A program made the translations under genes and the position numbers. From Margaritifera margaritifera (lineage: Eukaryota > Mollusca > Bivalvia > Unionida > Margaritiferidae), in NCBI GenBank assembly GCA_029931535.1, contig JAQPZY010001346.1, forward strand, positions 1,550,001-1,614,000: a stretch of 64,000 bases of DNA, in the 5' to 3' direction. This document shows positions 1-12,279 of this stretch, piece after piece; within the stretch, counting starts at the first letter, position 1; each line of letters opens with the position of its first letter. The notes under the pieces were generated by a model. It saw only the letters and a program-made list of their open reading frames with translations, was not told where the DNA came from and ran no database searches.

Positions 1-167
1 ACACTAATTTCTGATACATAAGCTTTACGTTTAGATTGATTTCTAGGACATGGCCGATATATAATACATATACACTTTGATAAGATTCTATTTTAGATTA
101 AATGTTTCACAAAAATATATATACATGTATATTAGAACTTTAAGCATATAATCATCTTCGACTCTAC
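1..167. other. AT-rich sequence, nothing recognised
   Basis: No coding pattern or repeat could be supported here. A TCTACAG at about 163-169 directly before the integrase-like reading could be an intron acceptor, but no upstream exon was found. Confidence 0.4.
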
Positions 168-450
168 AGGAAGAAAAATAAGACAGATCTCATTCAGGTG
201 GCCGCATTTGTTCATAAAGAAATAGAGAAGTCTGGTTGTTTGCATGGATACAGATGAATGCACACACAATATTTAGGTGAGGGCTTTGTTGTCGATCGTG
301 AAAGTGTCAGAGTTCTGTTGCAAATTCTTGATCCTGAACGGGACGAATTGCGGAAAAGCCGCCGCTTTCGACGCCGCGTATACTTTAGTCATGGGCCCAA
401 CTACACGTGGCATCTAGATTCTAATGATAAACTAAAGCCAAGTGATGGCG
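168..450 (+). pseudogene. Integrase catalytic-core fragment (rve_3-like)
   Basis: One plus-strand frame reads through this stretch with a single in-frame TGA (255-257). It contains EIEKSGCLHGYR just before the stop, then VVDRESVRVLLQILDPERDE, a basic RRFRRRVYF run and GPNYTWHLDSNDKLKP. The GPNxxWHxDxxxKL signature is the start of the DDE integrase core in the rve_3-type families found as multicopy genes in aquatic animals; the Asp after WH would be the first catalytic acidic residue. The reading collapses after about 450 into low-complexity G-rich sequence, so the second and third catalytic residues are missing. This is a broken fragment of a mobile-element or retroelement-derived integrase. 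The family call is from motif memory, not a search. Confidence 0.6.
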
Positions 451-578
451 CGAGGGGGGAGGGGGTGAGGTCGAGGGAAGGTGAGCGCCGTCGGGAGGTT
501 TTTTTTTTTTGCAGCTAAACTTTTCATAGTATTTCACCTCACCTTAGTGTAATGGGGGCTTGGAGGGAGGGGGGCAAG

Positions 579-648
579 GATGGAGGTTGGCAACTGACAT
601 AAAAACTGTTCTCAGAAGCAGAGTAGGGGCGCCACTAAAGAACATTGT
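579..648 (+). repeat. 70-bp direct repeat, copy 1
   Basis: The sequence beginning GGATGGAGGTTGGCAACTGA and running to AAGAACATTGT recurs at about 949-1018 with few changes. The second copy leads directly into the tRNA-like units, so this marks a truncated earlier copy of the same tandem unit or a local duplication. Confidence 0.7.
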
Positions 649-859
649 CCCCGGGTTCCTCGAACCCTCGCGCAGCCACTGCTAAAACCATTCGGAATAT
701 TCAGTAATGGATGCGTTTTCCTGACATATAGTTTGGTTACAGGCTAATAGTGGAGGATTGAATGTATCCCCTGAACATGATTCACACTCTACTTTGCTGT
801 TGTAAAGTTCGCATAATGAGTATACTTGCATGAAATATTAATGCTTACGAATCATATTC

Positions 860-916
860 CATATTTCTGTTTTTTTGTTTTGTTTTGTTTTTTTTTTCTT
901 CTTTTTTTTTTTTTCA
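860..916 (+). repeat. T-rich low-complexity tract
   Basis: Long runs of T broken by G and C. The open reading frame crossing it (poly-Phe) is an artefact of composition. Confidence 0.8.
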
Positions 917-948
917 ATGGAACAGACTTCACTGATGGGGGTGGGGTG

Positions 949-1018
949 GGATGGAGGTTGGCAACTGACATAAAAACTGTCCTCTGTGCCAGAGTAGGGG
1001 AGCCACTTAAGAACATTG
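949..1018 (+). repeat. 70-bp direct repeat, copy 2
   Basis: Second copy of the repeat at 579-648, immediately upstream of the first tRNA-like unit. Confidence 0.7.
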
Positions 1019-1039
1019 TAACCGGTAGGACTAGACGTG

Positions 1040-1580
1040 TCGATTCAGACAGCTCAAGTGGTAGAGCGGCCGTGTAGAGTTAGGGAGGTCCCGGGTTCGA
1101 GCCGTAGTCCGGCCGTGAATATTTCCCTGCTACATTTGGCGCTGCCTACGCACCTGCAACCCGGCTAGGGAGAGTGCAGTTAGGTGCAAGTTGGACCTTG
1201 AGACACAGGGACGTGTCTCAAAAAGGCAGGGAGAAAGTGTAACGGGTAGGACTGGGCGTATCGTCTCTGATAGTTCAAGTGGTAGAGCGGCCGTAAAGAG
1301 TTATGGAGGTCCTGGGTTCGAGCCCCGGTCCGGCCTTAAGTTTTCCGTGCTACATTTTTCGTTCCCGACAGGACTCCACGTATGCACCTACAACTGGATA
1401 GGGAGGATGCAGTAATCATAGAAGTTAAACGTTGAGACATAGGGACGTGTCTCAAAAAGGCATGGAGAAAGTGTAACTGGGGCGTGTCGGCTCAGATAGC
1501 TCAAGTGGTAGAGCGCCCGTCTAGAGTTAGGGAGGTCCCAGGTTCGAGCCCCCGTCCGGTCGTGAATTTTCCCCTGCTCC
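1040..1580 (+). repeat. Three tandem tRNA-like (SINE-type) units
   Basis: Three units each carry a box-A-like AGCTCAAGTGGTAGAGCG (starts at 1051, 1272 and 1498) and a box-B-like GGTTCGAGCC about 35 bases later. Spacings are 221 and 226 bases. Each unit is followed by a shared tail including a GAGACA-AGGGACGTGTCTC stretch. The internal polymerase III boxes indicate derivation from a tRNA. Acceptor-stem pairing and an anticodon arm are not convincing, so I do not call functional tRNA genes. The tandem arrangement of whole units, rather than dispersed insertion, is unusual for a SINE. Confidence 0.65.
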
Positions 1581-1584
1581 ACAT

Positions 1585-2283
1585 ATGTCAAACTGATACA
1601 ATACGGTTTATGCATCAATGGCTGCATAGATGGATTTTCACGGAAAATCATTTGGTGCAAGCAGTAATCCACGCATTATAGCCGGACATTAGATTATGCA
1701 ATTGAACGAATCAGTGCATGCCCCAAAGCATAACTTTCTGACTAATATACAATCTTTCATACTCGGGCAAAGTACAGCTAACCACCAGCGGATATAATTG
1801 TTTTGGCGGCAGTCAAGGGTGGTATGTTGTCAGTTTTCAATAGATTTCTTCGGACTTCTGAATCAGACATGCTATTTTGAAGACAAGAACCTTATACAGT
1901 TCGTCTTCATGTCTATTCTGCAGGAAATAAATACAGTTTACATCTCTATTGAGTAAGTATGACATCCTCACTTATAAATAAAAAAAAAAAATTAAAAAAA
2001 AAAAAATTCTGTATTCATATCATTATATTGATGACGATCGTCAAAGTTATAGTCTAAATTTTCGACATTTACTGAATAAGATGGCATAATCGTTCTGACA
2101 TTGTTAAAGGTCATTTGTTCCAAAACAGCAACATCAACATATTGACTTGTAAAGTCTTTCCTTTAAAATTTTGAGTAGCATAGCGAGAAAGACAGAGTAT
2201 TCACGGCACCGACCATTTAAAATAAACCAACTTCTTTCGCATGACACAACTTTAGGAATGTTCTGATAAGGCGCGAGTATGTA
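1585..2283. other. No gene seen
   Basis: AT-rich sequence with an interrupted poly-A tract at about 1980-2006. No coding pattern is supported. Confidence 0.5.
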
Positions 2284-3920
<1,637 letters not shown>

Positions 3921-3928
3921 AATATTTG

Positions 3929-4154
3929 TTGTTGTTGTTGGTTTAACGCCATTTTTCAGCCCATGAAAGGCTATACATGATGGGCAGTATAGCTGGTATA
4001 GGAAGAACCCGGGAAGAACCACCGACCCATGGATGCTACTGGCAAGCTTTCTCACATACCCGCATTGGCCGAGCCCGAGACTAGAACCCACGCGGACAGA
4101 GGTGATCGGTAAAGGCGAGCGCTTTAGACCACTCGGCCACCCAGGGCCCCAATC
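3929..4154 (-). mobile_element. tRNA-headed SINE, family A
   Basis: On the minus strand the element starts with a tRNA-like head (GGCCGAGTGGTCTAAAGCGC as box A, GGGTTCTAGTCTCGG as box B). It continues through GGTATGTGAGAAAGCTTGCC and the conserved TTCTTCC, and ends in GGCGTTAAACC followed by (AAC)n. AATATTTG flanks it on both sides (3921-3928 and 4155-4162), a plausible target-site duplication. Further copies lie at 18315, 23584 and 59139. Confidence 0.9.
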
Positions 4155-4162
4155 AATATTTG

Positions 4163-5120
4163 TATAATCATACTCTATACTGAATTGCCACTATCATATT
4201 GTGATGCACACAATATAACATTATTGCAAAAAGTTATTTTGTACTATTTTTAAAAGGCTGACACTCTCAAGTGAATGAAGTTATTTGACTTGTATACTCA
4301 CTGCAACTGCAATGGCTTGCCTTCACAAATCCCCGTGAATTTTACTGCATATTCCATCATTGCTACAAACACCCATACTCACCATATGACAGTACCCAGG
4401 GGTCATAATGCATCATCTGTCACACATATGAAGCATCTTTCTTCCATGAGTACATATATAAAGTTTGGTTAGAAAATATGTGAAAATGTGTCATTGTAAT
4501 TTTTTATATTTCACATATGACCTGCACTCCCCCCCCCTCCACCCTACCCCACGCCAACCCCACCAACCCCCCCCCCCCAAATAAAAACAAAAAAAATCAA
4601 CAAACAAACAAACATTGACCCTGGACCCTTGGGGTATGAATCAAGAATGACAACCCTCAGATAGAGAGACAAAGGACCACACAATATCCCAAGCACTTTA
4701 TAAAGATGCATGGGAATAATAAAGTATCAATTATCTATTCAAATTATGTCATACAAATACAAGTGTCGGAAACAACTTACATTGAGCCATACCTGGATGA
4801 AATTGATAGGAACAATATTTATTTATTCAGAAATTCGTTATGTCTGTAATCCGATGACAGACGAGACGAAACTATAGCCTTGAGGAAATTTCACCTGGTA
4901 CTCGCCATTTGCATTGCTAGTCACATGAGTAGTATGATAATAGCAGTTTTAGATTTTTGTTACTGATCTAGGCCTTCAACCCCCCCCCCCCCTCCCATGC
5001 CTTTGTCATCACATCACGTGCGCACGCCCACGCGTGAAAGTTACCAACGTGCGCCCATGCAAGAGGATAGTCATGCGGGGATATAAGGCTTTAACCCAGA
5101 TAAGTAACCAATGAAACTGC
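4163..5120. other. No gene seen
   Basis: Non-coding sequence with C-rich homopolymer patches at about 4530-4578 and 4981-4992. Confidence 0.45.
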
Positions 5121-5130
5121 TATTAGCATA

Positions 5131-5585
5131 CTACAAGTTAGATGTTGCATTGTCTTCATAAAATGTGTCCTTGATCTCATCTGGGTTGGTCATGGTGGGT
5201 TCATAGGCGCTGATGATAGTTGCATGTTTTTTTTTAGACAGTGGAAATCTCATTTGCATTAGTCTGTCATTCACGCCCTTTGGGCGACTTGTGAGCTTGC
5301 TAACTAGATGTGATTTGATGGTAAACCCAACACCAGCTTCACGTCGCTCATCTTTACTTCGGCCAACCCAGAAGAAGCTGTTTCCGGCTCCTACCTCGGT
5401 GAGTTGTCCTTCCTCAGCTAGGTGAGTTTCGCTAAGGGCTGCTATCTGTATGTTGAATCTGGCCAGTTCTTTACCAACTAGAGCTGTTCTTCTCTCTGGT
5501 CTATCTGCAGATGTACTGTCCATTAGTGTGCGTACGTTCCAGGCACCGATGGTGATTTGTGGGTCTTCTTTGTCTTCTTGTTAGG
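5131..5585 (-). pseudogene. LINE endonuclease domain, truncated
   Basis: The minus-strand reading starts with ITIGAWNVRTLMDS (5551-5510) and continues with IQIAALSETHLAEEG, RREAGVGFTIKS and HATIISAYEPTM. These are the early motifs of an apurinic-type endonuclease (AWNVRTL, SETH, and the GVGF and ISAY strands), as in RTE-type LINEs often mislabelled craniofacial development protein 2-like. A stop lies just upstream of the conserved start. The frame ends at 5131 after about 140 residues, so the second half of the endonuclease and all of the reverse transcriptase are missing. The family call is from motif recognition. Confidence 0.85.
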
Positions 5586-6235
5586 TTTTCGACCGCTAAG
5601 GTGGGATCCCCGTCAGCCGCGGTATGCTGACCATGGTTAAGGTGAAGCAGGCAATGTTTATGGCACCTTTTCTAGCCCCTTCCTCGTGCTATGGAGGTGA
5701 ACAATGTGCTCCTAAAAGGACTGCCTAGTCACCCAGGGGGCTGCCAAGTTCCACTGCTGCTTCGGTCCAGTGAAACGCTACTCAATGTCCTGAGCCGTCT
5801 GTGTGCAGGTCTGCAGCAAGAGCTCCCAGTGCATCCACACCTGCTGCTTTGCCGCTGGCTCATCGCCACAGGACTTGAAGGTATCTGGTGAGGGGAGGGG
5901 AATAGTGTCATGACTTGCGCGTGAGTTGGATTTAAGTGAGGCAAAGCTGCGCAAAGTCTCCTTCACTCTCTGGTCCAGGCATGTCTGAATCCCGTGACAC
6001 GACAATGTCGAGACGTTTGGAGACAAGTCCGGATACAGTGGAGACCCATTAGTTCTACTGCACCTGAGCTGATGCCCTGCGCTGTCGACCAAGCTCTTGT
6101 CATCTGCCTTCACAGCCGGGGGATAAACATATCTGCTCAGCCGCCTGATCCACAAGAAGGACTTTCCAGATGGAGAGCCGGGTGTAGTTGTCCACTCTGG
6201 GTCAACAGTCACAGGTAGTACCATCTACTGGTACA
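5586..6235 (-). mobile_element. Presumed 5' region of the same LINE
   Basis: This GC-richer stretch lies directly upstream of the endonuclease reading on the same strand. A 148-codon open frame (6224-5778) has no motif I recognise. Its composition differs from the AT-rich flanks and ends abruptly near 6235, consistent with the 5' untranslated or ORF1-like part of the LINE. It could instead be a separate repeat. Confidence 0.4.
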
Positions 6236-7034
6236 TACGGTAGCAGGCAATGCCTGACCTGACATCAAAACGGATTGTATATTCACGTCTAACATGATCG
6301 AAATCATTTCGACGCCTATACCAATATCAAAGGATTCTCTGATACCGATACTAGAGTGATAAATGTGACAATGGATTAAACAACTGGGAGCATGTTGCTC
6401 ATAGTGGAGAGAGATGTGGCTGTTTAGCGTCGAGTTCTTGTGTTCCTGAGGGACAAGAAATGATTCAGTGTCGCACCAGCAGACGAAAATCTTTGAGTTA
6501 AGCTTATTACGACCGATATCAAATAAAGCAATTCCAACAAAGAAAAGTGTTTGCGAATTACCGGAAGCGTGGCCAAAATGTAGACAGAATCTTCGTACCA
6601 ATTCGAAAGACTCACACGTTTATCTAGAAAAAAAAACGATGTCCTATTTGTCATTAGCTCGCCAATGTTGATGATCAGTGTTAGATTCACCGATATGTCA
6701 AAGAACAAGACAAAGAGCTGGACAACAACAACAACAACAAAAAAAAAAACGAAACGGGGATCCATCGCGTGGACTTTATCATTCTTGACTTTAAATATTC
6801 CCACGACATTGATATCCACAACCTTAACTTTTGTGTCGCTCATCTAGTTTGCCATGAATATACTCAGGAACCTTTATTCTATCGATGCCGGAACTGTAGA
6901 CTGTTGCCGGGTGGACGTGAAAGATATTTCATGGATCTAATACTCTTTCTGATTTCGCCAAATGTATCTTTAACCCCACCGACGACTGGTACAGAGAAGA
7001 TTTATATCGTTACAGTAACTGTCATTAAAACACT
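6236..7034. other. Possible left part of virus-like element 1
   Basis: Composition matches the following polymerase region better than the AT-rich flanks, and short plus-strand frames carry a CRNC-type Cys pair near 6883. No gene can be assigned. Confidence 0.25.
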
Positions 7035-8807
7035 ACAGTAATCGCTCCCAATTTCTCAGTGTACGACGTAGAGTTTATTTTGAAACATTTTGCAGAAAAG
7101 GAACCAAATTTCCGCAAACCATGCTGAATGGAGGCAAGATCATTTTCATGAAAGTGGTAACAGTACAGGTATAAAGATTCTATAAGTTATTTGGATACGC
7201 TCTTGAGTAACATGCCGAACACATTTGAAATGACTGAAATGGCTATAGGATATTTTCCTCACTTTTTAAATACCGAAGAAAATCAACATATCATGCTACC
7301 TCATTTACCTGAGGCACACAACTATGACCCAGACAGTATACGAGCGGAGCAGTGGCAAGCTTTCTATGCATGGTACCAAGCCCACTTTTTGGACCTTTTG
7401 ATTTTCAAGAAGAAATTCTGAAGTATTGTCGGCCCTATCTAGACATTCTTCTACGTTGTTGTGGAAAACTGAGAGAGTTGTTTCTCGAGCAATGGAGTAT
7501 CAATCCATTGAAGGAAGCTTCTACCATTCACAAAGCTTGTGGATTGGTGTATGGAAAGAATTTCATGCCAGAGAATACCCTAGATATGCATTAATCCGAG
7601 AGTAGTCGATATTCGGCAAAGGCTTTGCGTTGGCTACCAAGCTGATTTAAATCAGATCTCCACAGTCCTACCTGGAGATCTGAAAGACACCGATAAACGA
7701 TCATATTTTGGTGACCTTTGGAATTTCCTGTACACTTATTTTTAGTATCCTATCAGATAAAGCGTTGCAAATTCGTGATAGGGAGAATTATCGTTAGTAA
7801 GGATAAGTTCCGAATGACGTGTGTCAGTTTAAAAAAATGTGAAAGTTGTGATTTGATTGGTAAACCACAAGGTCAACAGAACATGACCTCTTATTGGTCT
7901 CCATCAGATCTTCATGTAGGACTGTAGAGATATGATTCCAATCAGATTGCGTTGGCTACATTACCTGTGCCAGACTCAAGACAAGTGGATGCAACATGCC
8001 AGAAACGGTGCAGAAAAGAAGACATGCCCTTACTCCGTCGATGGTAATGATCAGGAGAACCCATAGATCGTGTGCGAATTTCATGGATGATTATGGTACG
8101 GATGTCATGCGTGTTATCCTGATCAAGGACTGAACAATCCATAAATAGGATTGACCATGAACAATCCATAAATAGGATTGACCATGGAACTTACCAACGA
8201 CACCAGAGTTTGGAAGCTCGAGGATACAGCTTGGTGGAAATGTGGAAACACGACTTCTATAACCAGACCCAAAATTTTTACATCGAACTTTTGAGCCCTC
8301 GCAACAGTTTCTTTGGAGGACGGTCCAATGCGACATGCTTATTGAATGAGGCAGATGAATCTCAAGGAAAACAAATCAAATATAGCTGTGTGTTCGTTGT
8401 ATCATTGGGTCTGTAAATATACTCGATTTTCAACAGGTCACCCTGATATTTGGACAGAACTCATCGACGTTAAACACACTAGCCAGTACGAAGGTCTGAT
8501 CAAATGTAAACGGACGGACTTGAACCATTCCGTGTTACCTCATCACTGAAACTAAAAACTGGTGTTTCCATTATGTCGTACGTGTGCTGAATCAACACGA
8601 ACCCTGTCCTCACAATTACCAAGAGCGCGCATTGACAGAAACGTGGGTGAGTTTGAAACTGTTTCAGGCTCGCAATTGTGGATACTAATTGTTAAAAGTA
8701 TAGGAAACTTGGAACCTACCTAATACAGAACAATACCAACAGGACGGCTCGAGTCAAGGGACTTGTTACGAATAGGTCAACAACGAGTTTCTCAGATTGA
8801 AAGATTA

Positions 8808-8815
8808 GGCTAGCG
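8808..8815 (+). repeat. 8-bp target-site duplication, left
   Basis: GGCTAGCG immediately left of the MITE, identical to 9155-9162. Confidence 0.9.
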
Positions 8816-9154
8816 CAGTGTTTCTCAAACTTTTTTGTCTTGCGGTGCACCAGAAAGATCTAAAAAATTTCACGGCACGCCTGAAAAAATTTAACAATTT
8901 TTGTGGTGAAGAACTTATTTATTTTTACATATATATTTAATTTTAAATTTAATGTGAAAGATGTGCCTGCTTTTATATATGTTACTTTTTAACTTTTGCG
9001 GCATTGATTTACCATTTAATTTTTCGATATGTTCAAGGTTTCAAAACGCTAGCAATTTTAAATATTTTTCAAAACTCCCACGGCACACCTGCAAATCTCT
9101 CCCACGGCACACCTGCACACTAGTGTGCCGCGGCACACAGTTTGAGAATCACTG
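8816..9154. mobile_element. hAT-type non-autonomous MITE (339 bp)
   Basis: The left end is CAGTGTTTCTCAAACTTTTT and the right end is the inverted GTTTGAGAATCACTG, giving about 15-bp terminal inverted repeats with one mismatch. Subterminal inverted GCGGTGCAC / GTGCCGCGGCAC blocks also pair. Perfect 8-bp GGCTAGCG duplications flank it. The CAGTG ends and 8-bp duplication are hallmarks of the hAT superfamily. It has no coding capacity, so it must have moved with an outside transposase. It lies inside the polymerase pseudogene. Confidence 0.9.
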
Positions 9155-9162
9155 GGCTAGCG
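9155..9162 (+). repeat. 8-bp target-site duplication, right
   Basis: GGCTAGCG, identical to 8808-8815. Confidence 0.9.
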
Positions 9163-9989
9163 GATGTCCCTCCTGGTGTCACACCCAAACAGAGATATAC
9201 CAATTCAAGCAATAGTACCAAGCCACAGAAAGCGTCGAAATGGACCACGTACTGAATGAAGGAAGATGAGCTTATGCTAAAGTCATGCTCAGTTGTTTGT
9301 AGAGAAAACTCACTCAGCGCCCGATAATGCCCAAGACCGATTACTTGAGAGATCCAAGCAAAACGTTCAGTTGATCGACGATAAAGGTAAGCTCATCAAA
9401 CAAGTCGAAATTGTACGTTAAGATTGACCCCAGAAAATTACGAAGAGGTCATCGAGTTCGTTCAGTTTAACGAGTTCGCCAATGTGATCACTGCTCCTTA
9501 CGTGGCATTCAACATTCGTTTAAAATTGTACTTGCTTTTGGAACCTTTAGAGGACCGCATACTTGACTTTGACACTGATAGGTGTATGTACATCGATCGA
9601 CCTGGAAGTTATTATCCTCACATGGAAGATGAACGTTTAGGAGCGTGGACCGACCAACATCTCGAAGATATTAGTTTTAGTTTCTAGTGGCTTACCGAAA
9701 AATTACAGCTACCAGTACCGAGATAAGAAAGGTCACCTTCATAACAAACACAAACTGAAAGGACTGACACTGAACAATCGTTCCAGTCAAGCCGTAAATT
9801 TTGACGTGTTGAAAGAAGCTTTAAAGTCAAGTAAAGATAAAGACTTTCGCGTCAAAACTCACGAACCACACAATACTCTACGTTTGTCTGATCACCAAGT
9901 TGTTAGTAAACCATTGGAGAATGCACATGAGATTGTCTACGAGAAATGAGTGCGACTTTCCGATCACAACAATGTACCGTAAGGATATC

Positions 9990-10300
9990 AGCCTCAGGTA
10001 TAAAAAAGAGAGAGTTCCAGGGAAGAAAGATGCGCCCTGCGACAAGAGTGATGCTGTGTCCTGCGACAAGATCGATGAACGGTCTCGTTCCACTATAGAA
10101 ACTGGTGCGGTCACCGCACCAAACTTTAGATATCATAGACATTTTAATCTTTGGTATCTGAATTTTATAAGAATGTTGATTACCTTGAAAATGTTCAATT
10201 GGTCAAACAATGATAAACTGCAAACACATTATAAGGATCTTGATGTGACGACTTCTGTACGTAGTGTTGCACCGAATTTCGTGGGAGAAGGTCCATGAAA
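9990..10300 (+). other. Coding-like spacer in element 1
   Basis: A 132-codon frame spans it (9900-10298), with a short charged repeat (PCDKSDAVSCDKIDERS). It may be the end of the polymerase reading or a separate small gene; no motif is recognised. Confidence 0.25.
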
Positions 10301-10464
10301 CCATTAAAAATTTAAAGGATTACAAAGAACTCATTCCACAAGACAATACTCCTTTGAATTTGGGACGACGTGTCGTGTTATGTGTTTGTGACTGTATTTC
10401 TTGGATTTCGTTTACCTATAAATTCTTTTTGGCATATTTACCACCATTTCATGAAAAGACCTGA

Positions 10465-10811
10465 TTGCAGAGACGGCAAAAACTTTGTTCACGAGAAAAT
10501 CATTGTGTTGAAAGTCATGCGAATAGTGATGAATACAAATCTACCCTTTGTAATGAAAATATTCGTTACACTTTGTCCATAGTTAACACTTACAAAGAAT
10601 TGTGTGTCGCCTGTGATGTATACCAACAGACTTTGCACTGGGATGATGTAGGTGACTAGAAAAATCTAGGATTCGAAGCTTGGAGACGATACGTAGCTCA
10701 CCATGCAAAAGTTGTGCGTGGACGTTTACAGTGCTATCCATTACAATACAGACGACGGATCATGCTGTTACTCCAAGGAAAAACAAAAGTAACCTTTATG
10801 AAATCGCTGTG
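10465..10811 (+). pseudogene. Unrecognised small gene of element 1
   Basis: One frame is open over about 115 codons except for a TAG at 10657-10659. The text after the stop (FEAWRRYVAHH, LQCYPLQYRRRIMLLLQGK) is as coding-like as the text before it (YTLSIVNTYKELCVACDVYQ), so a single mutated gene is likely. It is basic and contains aromatic and Cys residues, with no motif I recognise. It lies between the polymerase and the ATPase on the same strand, 141 bases before the ATPase start codon. It is probably a lineage-specific gene of the same element. Confidence 0.4.
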
Positions 10812-10951
10812 ACGTGGTGTTTCATGTGTTGTCTTTTTTTAGAACATTTTTTAAAAATTGTTTCTGTATAAAATGTTTTGTGTCATCTGTTTACTCTCAG
10901 AATTCCAACAAAACTCTAGATTATGGCTGCATTCTTCATTTTTTTTAAATA

Positions 10952-11572
10952 ATGATTGACGAAAGGTCAGATCGTCAAAGTTGGAAGGCAATGTATCTTC
11001 GCCATCTCTTTCAAGTACTAACTGCTGAACCTAGCGGTTCAGGCAAAACCGAATTCGTGCGACGTTTGATCTAACACAAACAGCTATTGTTTGATCGTCC
11101 TCCGCAACGCATCGTGTGGTGTTACAAAGAGTGGCAATCGGCTTACTCTTTACTGAACGAAAGTAAAAGAGAACACCTGTCGTCTGTAGAAGATATTCCT
11201 CACGAAGAATACGGGATCGTATCTGACTTTAGTCAAATGCACCTCGTCATCGTCGATGATATGTTACGGGAAAACGAAGAAGAAATTAAACTTTGGTTTA
11301 TACGAAAACGACATCATCGCGATGCTAGTATTATTTACATTTCCCATAATTTATTTTTACAAAGCAAAGCCCATCGCACTATCGATCTCAATGCCCTTTA
11401 TGTAGTCTTGTTTAAAAGTCATAAGTCCAGGTGTTGGCTAAACAATTTGGAACGCCATGCTAAATTGTGCCTTTGGCGATGCTACACGTTTTGTACACAC
11501 ACACTAACTGATCGAGCCAAAGCCCACGCCATCAGATTATTTAGACAAGAAATAAAAAATCTATTGTTTTGA
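10952..11572 (+). pseudogene. Packaging-type ATPase (A32-like), nearly intact
   Basis: A 207-codon frame runs from ATG 10952 to the stop ending at 11572, with a single in-frame TAA at 11072-11074. Walker A is PSGSGKTEFVRR (about residues 29-40) and Walker B is MHLVIVDDML at 11239-11268. Later motifs include IYISHNLF and SKAHRTIDLNALYVVLFK, the usual place for the sensor and arginine-finger region. The segment IVWCYKEWQ after the P-loop is characteristic of the small FtsK/HerA-superfamily genome-packaging ATPases of Polinton/adintovirus-like elements. Such enzymes pump DNA into capsids. Placement downstream of a type B polymerase supports one element. With only one stop it is far better preserved than the polymerase. 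Confidence 0.7.
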
Positions 11573-11599
11573 AATACGTACGACTGTCTCTTAACAAGA

Positions 11600-11800
11600 T
11601 GAATAGTCAAAGTGACGTTGAGTAGGTTGGATACAACTGCTCCGTATATTTACGGATTACCTGCTCGTCAAAGTTGGGGTCACTTAAATTTAAATAGTGA
11701 ACCGGGTTAAAATAGTCGGATGCTTTGTTCGATTATTAATTGTACACAAGAAATACTGTTTCTTAACAATTATTTTCAGTCATCGAACAGTTCCATTGAT
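11600..11800 (+). other. Coding-like tail of element 1
   Basis: A short frame at about 11628-11710 reads APYIYGLPARQSWGHLNLN before a stop, in composition like the ATPase gene. It could be the start of a further gene cut off by loss of the right end. No family is assigned. Confidence 0.25.
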
Positions 11801-12248
11801 GAATAAAAAAATACATTTCCTTTTATTTGTAATACAAGAGAGTTTCTAAAAAAAATGTATTTAAAATTTTACCTTTCAAACCAGCTGACAAACTACACTC
11901 AGAACTGTTGAGTTTAAGAATATTTGTTGCCAAAATGTTAATATTACAAGGCAAAAGGATTGGAAACAAGTTGTAAAACATTAGCATTTGGTCCCATATA
12001 TGTATTCCGTCATTTCTTGCGCTAGCTATTAGACTGCGCTCCAGATATTTAACTAAATATTGGAAGTCACTTTTTGTTTCGAATTTTTAGAATATTTTGG
12101 GGGGTAAAATGGGAACCTTTCTCGCAGTAGTCATATTCCACGAATTATACTTCTTAAGAGACGACTAGCATTACAAAATTACTTTGAATTTATCGATACT
12201 TTTTTGCTTTTGCAAGAAGTAAAAACAAAAAATAAAAAGTTTGTTTTG
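11801..12248. other. No gene seen
   Basis: AT-rich sequence between element 1 and the LINE tail. Nothing supported. Confidence 0.5.
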
Positions 12249-12277
12249 ATAATAATAATAATAATAATAATAATAAT
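12249..12277. repeat. (AAT)n microsatellite at LINE 3' end
   Basis: About nine AAT units, which read as (TTA)n on the LINE strand and directly follow its AATAAA (minus strand, 12310-12305). Short tandem tails of this kind end CR1/L2-type LINEs. Confidence 0.8.
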
Positions 12278-12279
12278 TA

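Larger units (their letters stand above)
7035..9970 (+). pseudogene. Type B DNA polymerase, protein-primed type (element 1)
   Basis: Successive plus-strand fragments in shifting frames follow the order of a DNA_pol_B_2 polymerase. An exonuclease-like segment (7191-7594) includes FPHFLNTEENQ and FDFQEEILKYC, where the family has its third exonuclease motif; the expected Asp pair here is altered. A linker with GYSLVEMWK follows at about 8222-8248. The palm segment (9424-9687) includes a degraded catalytic FDTD at about 9565. A C-terminal stretch (about 9690-9950) includes NYSYQYRDKKGH. There are multiple stops and frameshifts, a 27-bp tandem duplication at 8132-8185, and a MITE insertion at 8816-9154. 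Such polymerases replicate linear DNA of Polinton/adintovirus-like and related elements. This copy cannot be functional. It is followed on the same strand by a small unknown gene and an ATPase. Confidence 0.7.

Noticed and set aside
1040..1580. Three functional tRNA genes
   Set aside because: Box A and box B are present, but acceptor-stem pairing and a proper anticodon arm are not visible, and the units carry shared SINE-like tails.
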